The position numbers were made by a program, and so were the translations under genes. Below, piece after piece: positions 1 through 9,834 of a DNA stretch of 64,000 nucleotides. The DNA lies in assembly GCA_002205965.3 (NCBI GenBank), contig NADL03000609.1, positions 1 through 64,000 on the forward strand, in the 5' to 3' direction. This stretch comes from Kappaphycus alvarezii. Lineage: Eukaryota; Rhodophyta; Florideophyceae; Gigartinales; Solieriaceae. Each line of letters begins with the position of its first letter. Position 1 is the stretch's first letter. The notes under the pieces are model-generated. The model was not told the DNA's origin and ran no database searches. It saw only the letters and a list, made by a program, of their open reading frames with translations.

Positions 1-35
1 GGCAAAGGCGATGATCGCGACTGCGAGGATTAGGC

Positions 36-611
36 TGTGAAAATTGCAAAACTAATTTTTACAAGTAATGGAAAAGTGTGTAATTATTTTTCCATTTCAT
101 ATACAGTGTTGAAAAATTATGGAACATTTTTTATTCTTCCAATTTTTCATAGGTCACTAATTTTTTATTTATTATGAATCATCGAAAATAATTTGTTCTA
201 TTTTCACTGGCCAATTTTCTTACTTTATTACTCAAGAAGCAATTTTTTATGTCATTCAGTCGATTTTTATATTCTTAGCTATAATTTACTGGATTATATT
301 ACCAGAAAATTATTTTTTGGATTAACGCTCATCTGATTGATTATTCTTAACAAATAATATTGAGCATGAATTTGGTCTGGAAGTATTATTATACTGATGT
401 AATTATCTTTTGTAGCTGTCTACTCTGATCTGCAGTATAAATAGTTTTAGGCCCGTTTGAAAATTTAGCAAGGTCGGGTCATCGAACTATCCCCGTCCGA
501 TCAATAAATATTCATTTCCTTTTTTTACTATTCTCAATCCTATTCGGTAATTTATTATTTATTTATTTCGAGTTATCCATTTTGGATCTACTCAAATCAT
601 TTCATTTTACA
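36..611 (+). repeat. LTR of AT-rich retrotransposon family X (copy 1)
   Basis: It begins TGTGAAAATTG and ends TTTTACA, the TG...CA layout of an LTR. It aligns by eye along its length with the LTRs at 24830-25445 (+) and 26741-27299 (-), for example at TTATTGTGAATCAT-like and CACTGGC-like blocks, but is clearly diverged from them. A TATAAATA box lies at 436-443, at the position of the TATA box in the other copies. The next bases, TTGGCGCC from 612, look like a primer binding site, so this is probably a 5' LTR rather than a solo LTR. Boundaries are accurate to a few bases. Confidence 0.65.
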
Positions 612-1700
612 TTGGCGCCATACAACGCGCAATTGGGAGCGCCATATTGACAATACATTTAGGGACCTTGGAATCATTGTCGACGTAATATTCTGAATTT
701 TGCTTTCAAATACCTAGCTCAAATCAGCATGAAGAAAATGAAATTCAAAGCTCTGAAAATTAGCGTTCCGACTGAAACTGTGTCGTGTTAGCTTAAGGTG
801 ATGCCCTTAAATTTAAGAGCTATTTCTCAAACACACTTTGTCGAAGGGCTACATGGCATATACTCTGCACAATAATAGTGAGCTTCGGAAGATACTTCGG
901 CTATTTGAACACCCACGACACCTCACTGTGTAATATATTGAGTGAACAAAGTTATAGAAATTAGGACCATCTGTGCGAGCTGTTCTGCGAAAAACAAATG
1001 AAAACTGTAATACGTGCATTCATATATCCTCGGAACGGAGAAGAATCAAAGTATCAATCCGAACTCGAGTTTGACAATTCAATCACATTATGGCAGTAAA
1101 TATACTATATATTGCTGTAAGCCTACTTTCCGTGCTGTTGATGAAGTGACGTACTACAGTGCAGCTACTCCGCGAAGAAACAGACTGCTAAGGAAAATTG
1201 GAGGTGCCTTTTGCGTTTTCGGTCATTTGTCTACCTGAGACAAGCTAAAAATTTCAGCAATGATCGCGGATAAAATTTTGTTGCAAAATATTTACGGGCT
1301 TTGCAGAAGCCGATGGAATAGAAGTTGTAGATACACTGATCAAGTCGCCCAATATGACTTCTCATGTGTGCTACCGTCATCATCTCAAGGGGTTCATTTA
1401 AGAAGATCCGGACACCCATTCAAAGTCCGAGTCTGAAAAGACTCAGTTAAGTTATAGCTGTCGATGACACTGTAGCATCTGAGCGACTCCGTCCCATATT
1501 GCTGGTATGTGGTGCTTTACCTCTTCTCCCACGCAGCACCTCAGCGGAACCACAGACAGAGAGAACTACAGCCCTCTAGGCTGCAACAATCACTCCAAAA
1601 GGGACAAGCAAAAAGGAAACTGGCATTTGTTATGAAGTAACAAACTGTCCCAAATGCCAAAGAACAAGATGCTTATCCCCAAAAGCTACCAGCCGGCGCA
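612..1700. other. no gene recognised; probable internal remnant of family X
   Basis: It starts with a candidate tRNA-primer site (TTGGCGCCATAC) directly after the X LTR. Short open frames are present, but none resembles gag or pol convincingly. A short inverted repeat lies near 1618-1660, where TGGCATTTG and CAAATGCCA face each other. Function unknown. Confidence 0.4.
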
Positions 1701-3245
1701 CCACTACATTGTTTAAAGATAAATTTGACTAGCTTTTAACTTATTTTCAGGCTGCATGCCGATATCCTATCTGCCACTGTCCACATCCGATAATTGCTGA
1801 TCCAAAAATCTGAGAATACTACTACCCGCATCGGTAATAAACTCTCAAATAGAATTCTTTTCAAAATCTCGTTCATCAACCTTTTGAATGTATCTGTTGT
1901 ATTCATGAGAACAAAAGGCGCACCTTGAATCTGAAGGTACCGACTTTGCTGGTAAAAGTCATTTAGAACTCACCTTTCTCAATCTGGGTACTGTCGTTCA
2001 CTCGATATCATCTCAACGAACACATTAGGGACTCAAATGTTCCTATAATTCCATTCGTGGTTGGTTCCACACTTGGAATAATAATTAACCTGTGCCCTGT
2101 TCAGTACTCGAAAATATCCTTTTCAATTTCCGAAAGTTTTTTTGGTTCAAAACCCTCCTTTTCATAGCTATAAGTGAAACATTCACTGTCTACTTATCTG
2201 AAACATTCTAAATTTATGCTTTTTTTCGAAGTAACAGTGGAAGTTTAACGGTTCTGCCGTCAATATGGAATGAAAATCTTTGTTTGCCCAGGTTAATGTA
2301 TGTGCCCAGTTTTTCCGTGGTAGGACAACCAATAATTGCATCTAGAGGCAGAATAGTCATGATGAGAAAGTAGAAATCAACTGTAGAGTTAAAAAGTAGA
2401 CGGGAAACTTGTCAAAATGTGCCCATATATTTTGATACGGTTCCATCCGGAATAGTTATTCTCTGCGTAATTGTAATAGTTTCGAAACCTATATATGTTT
2501 GGGACACGGCCAGAATGGAAATGAGCATGAGCATTAATTCCAAATACTTTGACTGATACCAGGTTATGAAGTCTTGGTGCTGTTGAGGCCGATTGAACAA
2601 GCATTTTTTAACCTTAGAGCGGTTATGTTTTAGTTTTTCCTCGATTCATCTGCGTCGCCCCTCAAAAGCCGACCAAAATTATTCTAGTCGGGGGCCAATG
2701 GAAGCTCAGCTACCTACTGTATTTCTTGAAATACTTTAACCTGTCCTTCGGAATACTCTTCTATTTCCTATTCTTTTTTGTTTTCTTGGCCGGAGATATT
2801 TACAATACTGGAACAACTTTATCAGACCTCTTCGTCCGATAAGGATACAGGTGCTGCGCGATTTGTTCAAGCATGGTACAATCTAACCTAGTTTTTTTTA
2901 AAAAGTTCCGTTCCCGTCTCTTTTTGTCACATTGACTTGCCTGAATTCCTCAGCGATGGATATAATACTGTCATCTGTCAAAGTTTTATCCTTCGTGTTT
3001 TGTGACCTATTCTTTTATAATTTCCGGTAGGTAAATTTTTCACCTTTGGCTCTGTTTTGCTTCTCGCGTCCGATAAATAATGCTCGTTTGTTGTCTTCAC
3101 ACAAGAAAATACTTTCATGGTGCCCATAACGACCGCAATTGCCGTAACAAGTAATTCTAACGTGGATTCCCAGGATACCTATTTGCAAAGTTGCAAGGCT
3201 TGCGGCAGTGATAGAATCTTCTGCTGCCTTCGTGATCCATACTGA
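1700..3245 (-). pseudogene. degenerate Gypsy-1-like gag/protease/RT fragment with internal deletion
   Basis: Read on the minus strand, this region follows Gypsy-1 from about 8300 onward. It shows two zinc-knuckle remnants (about 3245-3080), the gag-protease spacer (about 3050-2650), the protease tract (STAPRLHNLVSVKVFGI, then AIIGCPT near 2340), the acidic spacer (about 2215-2000), and then a jump at about 1975 into the RT block. That RT block aligns with 10170-10420, including the FGLMN-like and IDDV-like regions. About 1.1 kb of intervening pol is missing at the jump. Many stops and frameshifts are present and substitutions are frequent, so this is an old relative rather than a recent copy. 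The integrase, LTRs and 5' gag were not found. Confidence 0.8.
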
Positions 3246-3249
3246 ATAT

Positions 3250-5565
3250 TCTTGATGCTAACACTCGTCTCTGGACTTCCTCGTGAATCCAAACCCTTCC
3301 TAAATGATGTCGTGGACCTGTCTGACCCCGCTTCCGTTGATCAGTATCTCTCGGGCCTCCGCGATACGTAAGCTGTACAGACTCTCTACCCTCTTTTTAG
3401 CCCAAGCCCCAGTTTTGCGAGTGGTCCGCGTCTTGAACACCCTCACTAGTAAAACTGCTATGCCACGTCCGACGCCGAGCCTTTCCCGAGCCGCCTCCAC
3501 GCGTATCGCCAAGTGCTTCCCACCAGTCCCCTCCCGTTGCTTCTCCTCCATACCTCCGCGCGGCCATGTCTAACAAGGCCCTTTAGCATCTGGCCCGTCT
3601 TCCGGTGCTTGGACGCCAAGGTCTAGAATCAATACAAACCTTACTGAAGTACGTATCTCCGACAAATTTGCGAACTCTGCTCGCAGAAACCCTCGTGGAC
3701 TGTTCGGAGGAAACCGAAAGGGTTTTTTTCGGGTCTCATCACCTCCTGGTTTCGCTATTCAGGATCCGTTCTGTTTCTTCGTGCTCTTACTAGTGGTAGT
3801 CTCACTGGGTCCTACTCGATTATCAGAATAATCCATCCCCACTCTCTTCGTCTGTGCAGTTGAACGAAGCTTGTATTCCATACGGCCCAATACATCAGTT
3901 TCCGGACCCTCTCCCGGCAATAGGACAACTTTAAAAGCCAATTGGAATTCTCCGAAGTTCAAGACATTGAAGCTTCCGAAAATCTCGCTGAATTACAAGT
4001 GGTCTGGCCTGGTCTTCGTGCCGAAATGTCGCGGCTCTTACTGATTTCTGTAATTGGATAGCGGCTTCGTCTTTTGCCCTTGCCCAGCGGGAAGCTGAAG
4101 CAGCTGTCTTCTCATCGCTCACTTCGGCAGGAAAAATGCAAGATTTAGACCCTCTGCCCGCTTCCTCTCCTAGCTTCAACGTTTCAAAGCGCCGCCGTCT
4201 ACCGCTAGAGATCCCTGATGCAGACAGTTGGATCCCTGTTCTGGCTCTTCCTGACAACCTGTACCTATCCCCGGCCGTGATAACCCGCATTCTCCACGCC
4301 CCTCTCCTGCGAAAGTGTTCACTCCCCTCCCCAATCTACCCTTAATGGCAACATTTTGCAGGTCACTTTACTGCCCTTGAACACATTGCTTATCCGGATT
4401 CCGACTCTGGTATGAAATCAAATTAACATGTAAGTCTCCTTGAACCCAACCCGGCCCAGCCTGTTCTAACTTCCCAGTCTCTAATTAACCTTGCGTATCC
4501 CCGTCCTCTCCTATAATACCAAGCCAATTCAAGCGGCCTCCTACGATCTCAACTGTCATTTACTCGGTCGAGTCGTCTCCGCTCCGTCAGAGAACCCCAT
4601 GGCCCGTGCTCTTCTCGAGATTTTTTCCATCCCCAAACTTGTCTTAAGACACAATAGTCCCCGCAGCATCAGCCGCAGACGTCCAAATCCCTGCTCTACC
4701 CTGGCGGACCGGATACGTTTGGCATCTGCTCGCGCTTGTATGATAACTTCTTTTCTGAAACCCAATCTCTCTTCGCCTCCTTTCTTTCAACTTCTCCCCC
4801 TCATCCCCATCCGCTGCTAACCGATTTCGAGTTCGCTTTATCGCCGTTGTTGTCCAAAACTTTACCGCTAAAGCCTCTCACGGTCTACCGACGCTTTGTT
4901 TCAAAACACAGGTTCCGTTACCTTCTACCGACGCCACCCACGGCTACTTCAGAGCCTTCACACTTCGCTACCATCCGCCATCACAGTTCATTCTCATACT
5001 CGCCTTCTGGATTAGTTTACGTTCTTGGTTTCCGAAGTTTGACGTGCCATTCACAGTTTGCATCCTCGACCTCTGCGGGACCCGACTGCATATCTTCCAT
5101 GTTTCTGCGTATGTGCCTCGGCCGGCAGGGGGAGTTTTCACCACAACGGGTCTGCCTTTACCTGTTAACCAAATTTATCATATGTGTTGCAACGGGGCGC
5201 TGCCTATATTTTGCCGCTATTTCTTCCGTGGGGGAAGTCTCACGGCTCTCTAAAGTAAATGACGACATCAGGCCTATTGGACCTGTTTTTGCTCCTAGGA
5301 TTTACCAGCCCCTTGCTCACAAAGCAAGCAGAGTAGTTCATTCTTATCTTGTACCTCATTAGCTCAATGTTGGGGTTCGCAACGGTACGGAGGCAATTTT
5401 CCAACGCGTTTTGTCTATTTTGGAACGTGCGGAGGTTCGTTACTATTTCCTTATCTATATATATATCTACAAAGCCTTTAATCGCATCTTCACACAATGA
5501 ATTCTCGCCTCCTTCCCCTTATGCCCCTAGGAGGACGCCTCCTGCCAGAGTCCTCATCGACTGTT
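3250..5565 (+). pseudogene. LINE-like reverse transcriptase, N-terminal part and first RT motifs (decayed)
   Basis: The clearest frame is 4736-5362. It contains STSAGPDCISSMFLR, then SRLSKVNDDIRPIG, the first motifs of a LINE-like RT family whose usual signatures are AGPDG and RPIAVG. After a frameshift the next motif, QLNVGVRNGTEA, follows near 5360, and a KAFNRI block, equivalent to the family's (S/N)AFN motif, near 5470. Upstream, 3250-4735 is coding-like but broken and probably holds the N-terminal region; I recognise no domain there. The piece stops before the catalytic YxDD region. C-terminal pieces of what looks like the same family lie at 16785-17078, 48490-49030 and 58902-59790. Calling it LINE-like rests on these motifs and is family knowledge, not a search result. 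Confidence 0.65.
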
Positions 5566-5589
5566 CCATCAGCTTGTCGAAATAGGTGG

Positions 5590-5927
5590 CTCCTTCGATG
5601 GTGCACGATGGTGGCACGACCCGAAGGAGATAAGCTTCAACTTACATACCCCTAAGCAGTTTCTTAAAATCTGGAAGGAGACCTGTGTATCCTGAAGTTC
5701 CGTGACGGTCTGCTTAAAGGGTTCCAGAGAGAGCACGTGGTTGGTGAAGTAGTGCCTCATGAAATCATTTGAGCCGATAGCGCATTCAGGACCGCAGTTC
5801 CCTCGCTGTAGACTTGTTGGATCTCCGGGGGTACGCGGCTGTGACGACCTCGTCTGGAGCCGTGGGGCACCATATTTTGCACTTGGGAAGTGCCAAGTGT
5901 AGACCGAGGCGCTTTGTCTCGGGAGAG
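5590..5927 (-). pseudogene. later RT segment of the LINE-like family, inverted
   Basis: The minus-strand frame 5569-5937 contains YGAPRLQTRSS, and further on EPFKQTVTELQDTQVSFQIL and RNCLGVCKLKLISF. This resembles the region after the catalytic motif in this RT family, where a GAP block is followed by LxDPQxAxxLLRxCxGxCK. It therefore belongs downstream of the piece at 4736-5565 in the same protein but lies in the opposite orientation, joined almost directly to it. The 5' LTR of Gypsy-1 cuts it off at 5928. Confidence 0.5.
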
Positions 5928-5929
5928 TG

Positions 5930-6046
5930 TAATACAAAATGGTCCTCCCCTCATTTAATACAGGAAATGGTCCTCCCCTTCACGTAATACAGGAAATGGT
6001 CCTCCCTTCACGTAAGACAGGAAATGGTCCTCCCTCGTGTAATCCA
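5930..6046 (+). repeat. 28-bp tandem repeat in Gypsy-1 U3, about four units
   Basis: The unit is roughly TAATACAGGAAATGGTCCTC followed by CCTTCACG. Four copies run from the LTR edge to about 6046, with small changes (first unit AATACAAAATGG, last unit AAGACAGG). The same four units are in the 3' LTR at 13543. The LTR copy at 61934-63419 has only three. Tandem repeats in U3 often act as enhancers in LTR elements; that role is inference here. Confidence 0.85.
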
Positions 6047-6292
6047 GCAACCTACAACGATCCCGCCCCTAACTTCTCCAACCGTCATTTCCAAATTTAC
6101 TTCCATTTTATCTAGATATTTTTATACTGTATTTAACCCTCTGAATCGACCCCGAATCAAGTCCCTTTTCCCTTTTAGCTTACCTCCTCCTCCAAATTCG
6201 CCTTTTTTTGAGAAGAAGGGCGCAAATGCACTATTGCAAAATCCCTTGCAGATTTATTTTACCTATTCCTAATCTATAGAACCTGCCCCGGG

Positions 6293-6307
6293 AGCCTATT
6301 TAAACCC
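6293..6307 (+). promoter_or_regulatory. TATA-like element of Gypsy-1 LTR
   Basis: CCTATTTAAACCCC lies about 110 bp upstream of the ATG at 6413. It is kept in the 3' LTR (near 13910) and in the third LTR (near 63075). If used, transcription would start near 6325, placing the LTR ORF at the 5' end of the genomic RNA. Confidence 0.55.
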
Positions 6308-6412
6308 CTTTATTCTAAGTTCCAAATGCCCCCGATCATTTTACTCATCACCCCTCTCCCCCACACACCCAAAGCACCCCACATTGCCTCCTGTTCCCCA
6401 ACTTCTATCACA

Positions 6413-7029
6413 ATGAGCAACCTTCGCCCCTCTGTCCCTATTTCCAAAAACCGCCCTTCCCGTTCCATCAATGGCCTTCGTCTCGCCGCCTACGGGCCAA
6501 CCGATGCCGACGACTACATCCGGCGGCAAACAAAGAAGCAAATCATCGAGTTCGTGCGCCGCCTCTTCATAGAAGAAGAAGCGAGGGAGGTAAGTCCGGG
6601 AGAGGCTGAGAAGGTCGAGGAGGAGAGCGGGGAGTCCTTCGAGGAATGGTTAGCCCCTGAGCTAGTGTACGAGGATCAGGAAGATGAGGATGAGGAGGAT
6701 GAGGAGGATGAGGAGGATGAGGAGGATGAGGAGGATGAGGAGGATGAGGATGAGGAAGAGAGGATGAGGAGGAGGAGGAGGAGGAGGAGGATGAGGAAGA
6801 TGAGGCAACAGGGGGCATGGAAAGTGTTGGACCGGTGGGGCCTGGAATAGAGAGTATGGATCAAGTTGTGCCCACGATGGAACCGGATGGAGATATCTTT
6901 AGTAGTCTAGATATCTCCCAGGGGGAAATAGAGAGTTGTGAGCCATTCGCAGATATTTGTGGGGACTGCTTGGACAGCATGGATATTTTAGAGGAGTTGT
7001 TTGGATCTGATTTAGAGAATGGGAAATAA
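6413..7029 (+). CDS. LTR-encoded acidic protein, 5' LTR copy (frameshifted within its repeat)
   Basis: From ATG 6413 the frame gives MSNLRPSVPISKNRPSRSIN, then a basic/helical stretch (DDYIRRQTKKQIIEFVRRLF, residues about 36-55), a Glu-rich stretch, and an Asp/Glu repeat built from GAG/GAT codons (6670-6765). The frame then slips within the repeat. The continuing frame to TAA at 7029 reads MESVGPVGPG, then DGDIFSSLDISQGEIES, then MDILEELFGSDLENGK. Both halves are kept at protein level in the LTRs at 13543 and 61934. The acidic, hydrophobic-patterned C-terminus resembles a transcriptional activation domain; that is inference. No database family is recognised. The frame break is in low-complexity DNA and could be a repeat-length change or a sequencing error. 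A version continuing in the first frame would end in an Arg-rich tail at 6850. Confidence 0.6.
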
Positions 7030-7470
7030 GAGGACCAAATTAATTGTTAGTTTCTTAAGTATCTTTTGCTTAGAGTATATTGTCCACACAAAGTATTTTT
7101 ATGCATTTCTTAGTATCTTCTGTAGTTTTGTTCGGACTTTAGGGGTAGCCAAAAGTCTATATAAGCTGAGTAAACTGCTTCCTCATGGAGAGGTCAAGCA
7201 AGTTGGCAGACAACTTCAAGCCAAGTCCCGAGTAGTAGGAAGTTGAGAGTCAACTTCAGACCCAAGAAAACTTTTCTTACGCTGGTCGCAGAGCGTCAGT
7301 GGTAGACCCTGCCCCTTTTATACTTGCTTGTAGCTTTCTCAACTCTCTTCTATATACACTCCCTTTTGTTCGTTCAACAATACCACGGCAGCACTTTTGT
7401 CGCTCGCAACACCTCCTTCTCAGGGTATTGGTTCTGAGGATCTCTCCCCCGCCGATTTACCCCTATCATT

Positions 7471-7488
7471 TGGTACTCTTGTGGAGGG
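7471..7488 (+). other. candidate primer binding site of Gypsy-1
   Basis: Two bases after the LTR end, TGGTACTCTTGTGGAGG begins with TGG, the complement of a tRNA 3' CCA. Position and first bases fit a PBS. I could not assign the tRNA. Confidence 0.5.
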
Positions 7489-7556
7489 GGTTGCACCCGA
7501 GGTATTCGAGTTGAGCAGTAGTAAGGAACACTTCGGGGGGATTTCTTTTCGTAATC

Positions 7557-8759
7557 ATGGATCTCAACGCTGCTCGTATAACGTTCACAGGGGCAAGACT
7601 GAAGACGTTGAGGAGTTTCTTTACACATATGTCAACGTTGTGATGCGAGAGAAGGGCGATGAAGAGAAGGCCGCAAGTATCTTCGCCTATCTTCATGGTG
7701 ACGCAAAGCACAAATATAAGTCCAAGTTTATCGACGGGTGGTCTCTTAACGGGAATGGGCGTAACTTCGGTGAGGTATGTGAGTGGCTTGTGAAAGAGTA
7801 TGCTAAGGAGGTAGAACCAGATGAGATGATTCGTACCGCCATAGAGGCCCGGCTCAACTTCGACGATTTGTTAAGCTCATTGGTGTACTTGTGTGATCTT
7901 TATGAAAAGGCTGGGTTCAACGCCCAAGCCAAGTACGGAATGCTGCGTAAGGCGGCTATGGGGGATAAGCGGCTCTCCGATTTCCTCCTCATCAAGGGCC
8001 CTCACACTTTTGATGAACTGAAGGGTACCATAGTAGAATTTGTCAAAAATTCGGAGACGTTTCAGTCACTGAGTGAGGTACCGAGGGAAACCCGCACATC
8101 GATGTCTATCGTACATCCTGAAAAGAATTATCAAAGGCCGGCTACTAGTGCAGCGGCATTAGAATCTGTCAGGAGCGATGTCAAAAACTTGGAAGAAAGG
8201 TTGGAAACCCGATTCGATAATCGACTTGACATGATAACCTCGCAGTTGGAAAGCCTTACTCTTACCATTAAGAAGAACCAGTCTGGGGCCCCTAAGGCCG
8301 CAGAAGTCTGTTCTTACTGTCACAAGCCTGGACACTTTGCAAACCAGGTGTCCTGATAATCCACATAGAAACACTCGTTGTGCAAAGTGCGGTCGATATG
8401 GGCATCATGAAAGTAACTGCTGGTCTAAAGACAACAGAAGAGCAAATTTATCGGAAGCGAGGAGTGAGTCAGGACCAGAGGTGAAAATCTTACAAAATAG
8501 AAGGGATCAAAGGTTGACGGATGCCGGTAACGTATCCATCGCTGAAGAGATTAGTCAAGTCAATGTGACAAAAAGGGATGGGGAAGGGAACATTTTATCG
8601 AAGAAACCTAGGCTAGAGTATGGAATGCTGGAGCATATCCCAGCACCTGTACCTCCTCGAACCAAGAGGTCTGATCAAGTTGTTCCAGGAGTGGGAGTCA
8701 CTCCGGCCAAGAAGCGAAAAAGAGTAAGAAAGTTAAGAGTATCTCTAAGGACGTACTAG
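7557..8759 (+). pseudogene. gag: Gypsy-1 gag (capsid and two CCHC zinc knuckles), frameshifted
   Basis: The first plausible ATG is at 7557 (MDLNAARITFTG), about 90 bp after the LTR. The frame then shifts in a G run near 7590 and continues as KTEDVEEFLYTYVNVV through 8356. This is a helical Gag-type capsid region ending in a coiled-coil-like stretch (VKNLEERLETRFDNRLDMI) and zinc knuckle 1 (CSYCHKPGHFANQ). A further shift in a CC pair near 8345 separates it from knuckle 2, CAKCGRYGHHESNC, at about 8376-8420. The Lys-rich spacer then breaks in an A run near 8719 and joins the protease frame. The likely role is particle assembly and RNA packaging. No stop separates gag from pol once the shifts are discounted, so a single polyprotein is likely. 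Confidence 0.82.
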
Positions 8760-8764
8760 AGTAT

Positions 8765-9830
8765 GTGAAGAGGTACAATTTGGTGGCTGAGCTTGCATCG
8801 GCCCCAACTGGGATAACGTTTGGTCAACTTTTGAGGGGCGACGCAGAGGATGCGAGAAAAGAACTCAAAAAAATTATCAGGTCTAATAAGTCCGCTAAGG
8901 GTAAGAAACTGTTTCTTCAATCGGCCTCGACAGCACCAAGACGTCTTAAGCTGGTACCAGTCAAAGTATTGGGTATGAAAACCCAAGCTCTCTTCGATTC
9001 GGGTGCTGTTCCAAACCTCATTTCAGAAACTTTGGTGACAGATCTAGGTCTCGAAATTACTCCAACGACTCGAAAAATAACTGTAGCGGATGGAACCGTC
9101 TCAAAATGCATGGGCACTGTTGACAAGGTTTCCGTGTTCTTTGGGGAATCTAAAGTGGATGTAGACTTTCTTGTCATGCCGGATCTCCCTTTCGATGCAA
9201 TCATTGGCTGCCCTACCATGGAAAGACTAGGGACATGCATTGACTTGGGCAACCAAATGGTTTCAGTTAATATTGACGGCAGAACCGTGAAGATGCCCCT
9301 GGATTTCGACAAAAGCACGCATCCTGAAGATTTAAAAGAAACGGACAGTGAAGATTTCACTTCTAGCTATGACAGCGAAGATTCGGAACCAACTAACACT
9401 TTCAGAAGTGGAAAAGGGTACCCTCGGGGGTTAATGAACATGGCATGGGACGATTATGATTCCGGGTTTGAAACAGATGACGACTGGGATTCTAGGATAA
9501 GTTTGAAACCCGAATGTGTTTCTTTTTGCGATGATATCGAATCAAAGGACAGAATTCGGAGCATGAAAGAAGATTACCTTTGCAAAGAAAATAAGAATAC
9601 GGCGAACTCCATATATGAAGATGTGAGCACGACGGAAGAGGTCCTTCAAAATATTGAGGTTGGGATCAAGAAGAAAAAGGGCGCCAAATGGCAGAAATCC
9701 AAGGAAAAGTGCAGCACCTTCCCCCCCGCCTCACTGAAAATATCCGACATGTTAACATCTTCCGAAGTAATTGCATGGAGCGTTTCAGATTTGAGACAAG
9801 CAAGTGTACCGGTTACTCACTCGTTCGAAC
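8765..9830 (+). CDS. pol: Gypsy-1 aspartic protease and acidic spacer
   Basis: Part of the 8765-10024 frame. The retropepsin active site is LFDSGAVPNLIS (near 8990-9025), followed by ITVADGTVSKCMG and the second-half signature FDAIIGCPTMERLG near 9195-9230. After protease comes an unusual acidic, Ser-rich spacer of about 170 residues (9310-9800; KETDSEDFTSSYDSEDSEP) before the RT. The same spacer is still visible in the degraded copy at 2000-2215. The protease would mature the Gag-Pol polyprotein. Confidence 0.85.
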
Positions 9831-9834
9831 TTAC

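Larger units (their letters stand above)
5928..7468 (+). repeat. Gypsy-1 5' LTR
   Basis: Starts TGTAATAC and ends CCCTATCA. It is 1541 bp, long for a Gypsy LTR, because it contains an ORF of about 200 codons with an acidic repeat. Order: 28-bp tandem repeats at the 5' edge, a C/T-rich stretch, a TATA box near 6297, the ORF (6413-7029), then about 440 bp of U5-like sequence. It matches the LTR at 13543-15076 almost base for base and the minus-strand LTR at 61934-63419 with some substitutions. Confidence 0.93.

Noticed and set aside
1231-1419. Minus-strand frame resembling an integrase zinc finger (HMRSHIGRLDQC)
   Set aside because: Spacing and the flanking sequence do not align with Gypsy-1 or Gypsy-2 integrase at the DNA level; probably chance.
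5545-5927. Twin-priming inversion of a LINE
   Set aside because: Twin priming leaves the inverted 5' part upstream of the forward 3' part; here the order of segments is different.
6567-6864. Minus-strand poly-Ser and poly-His/Pro frames
   Set aside because: They are reverse-strand shadows of the GAG/GAT acidic repeat in the LTR ORF; the same applies at 14184-14423 and 62532-62810.
7397-7556. Upstream extension of the gag frame into the LTR
   Set aside because: It starts at TTG, not ATG, and crosses the LTR end and primer site; the ATG at 7557 gives a better Gag start.
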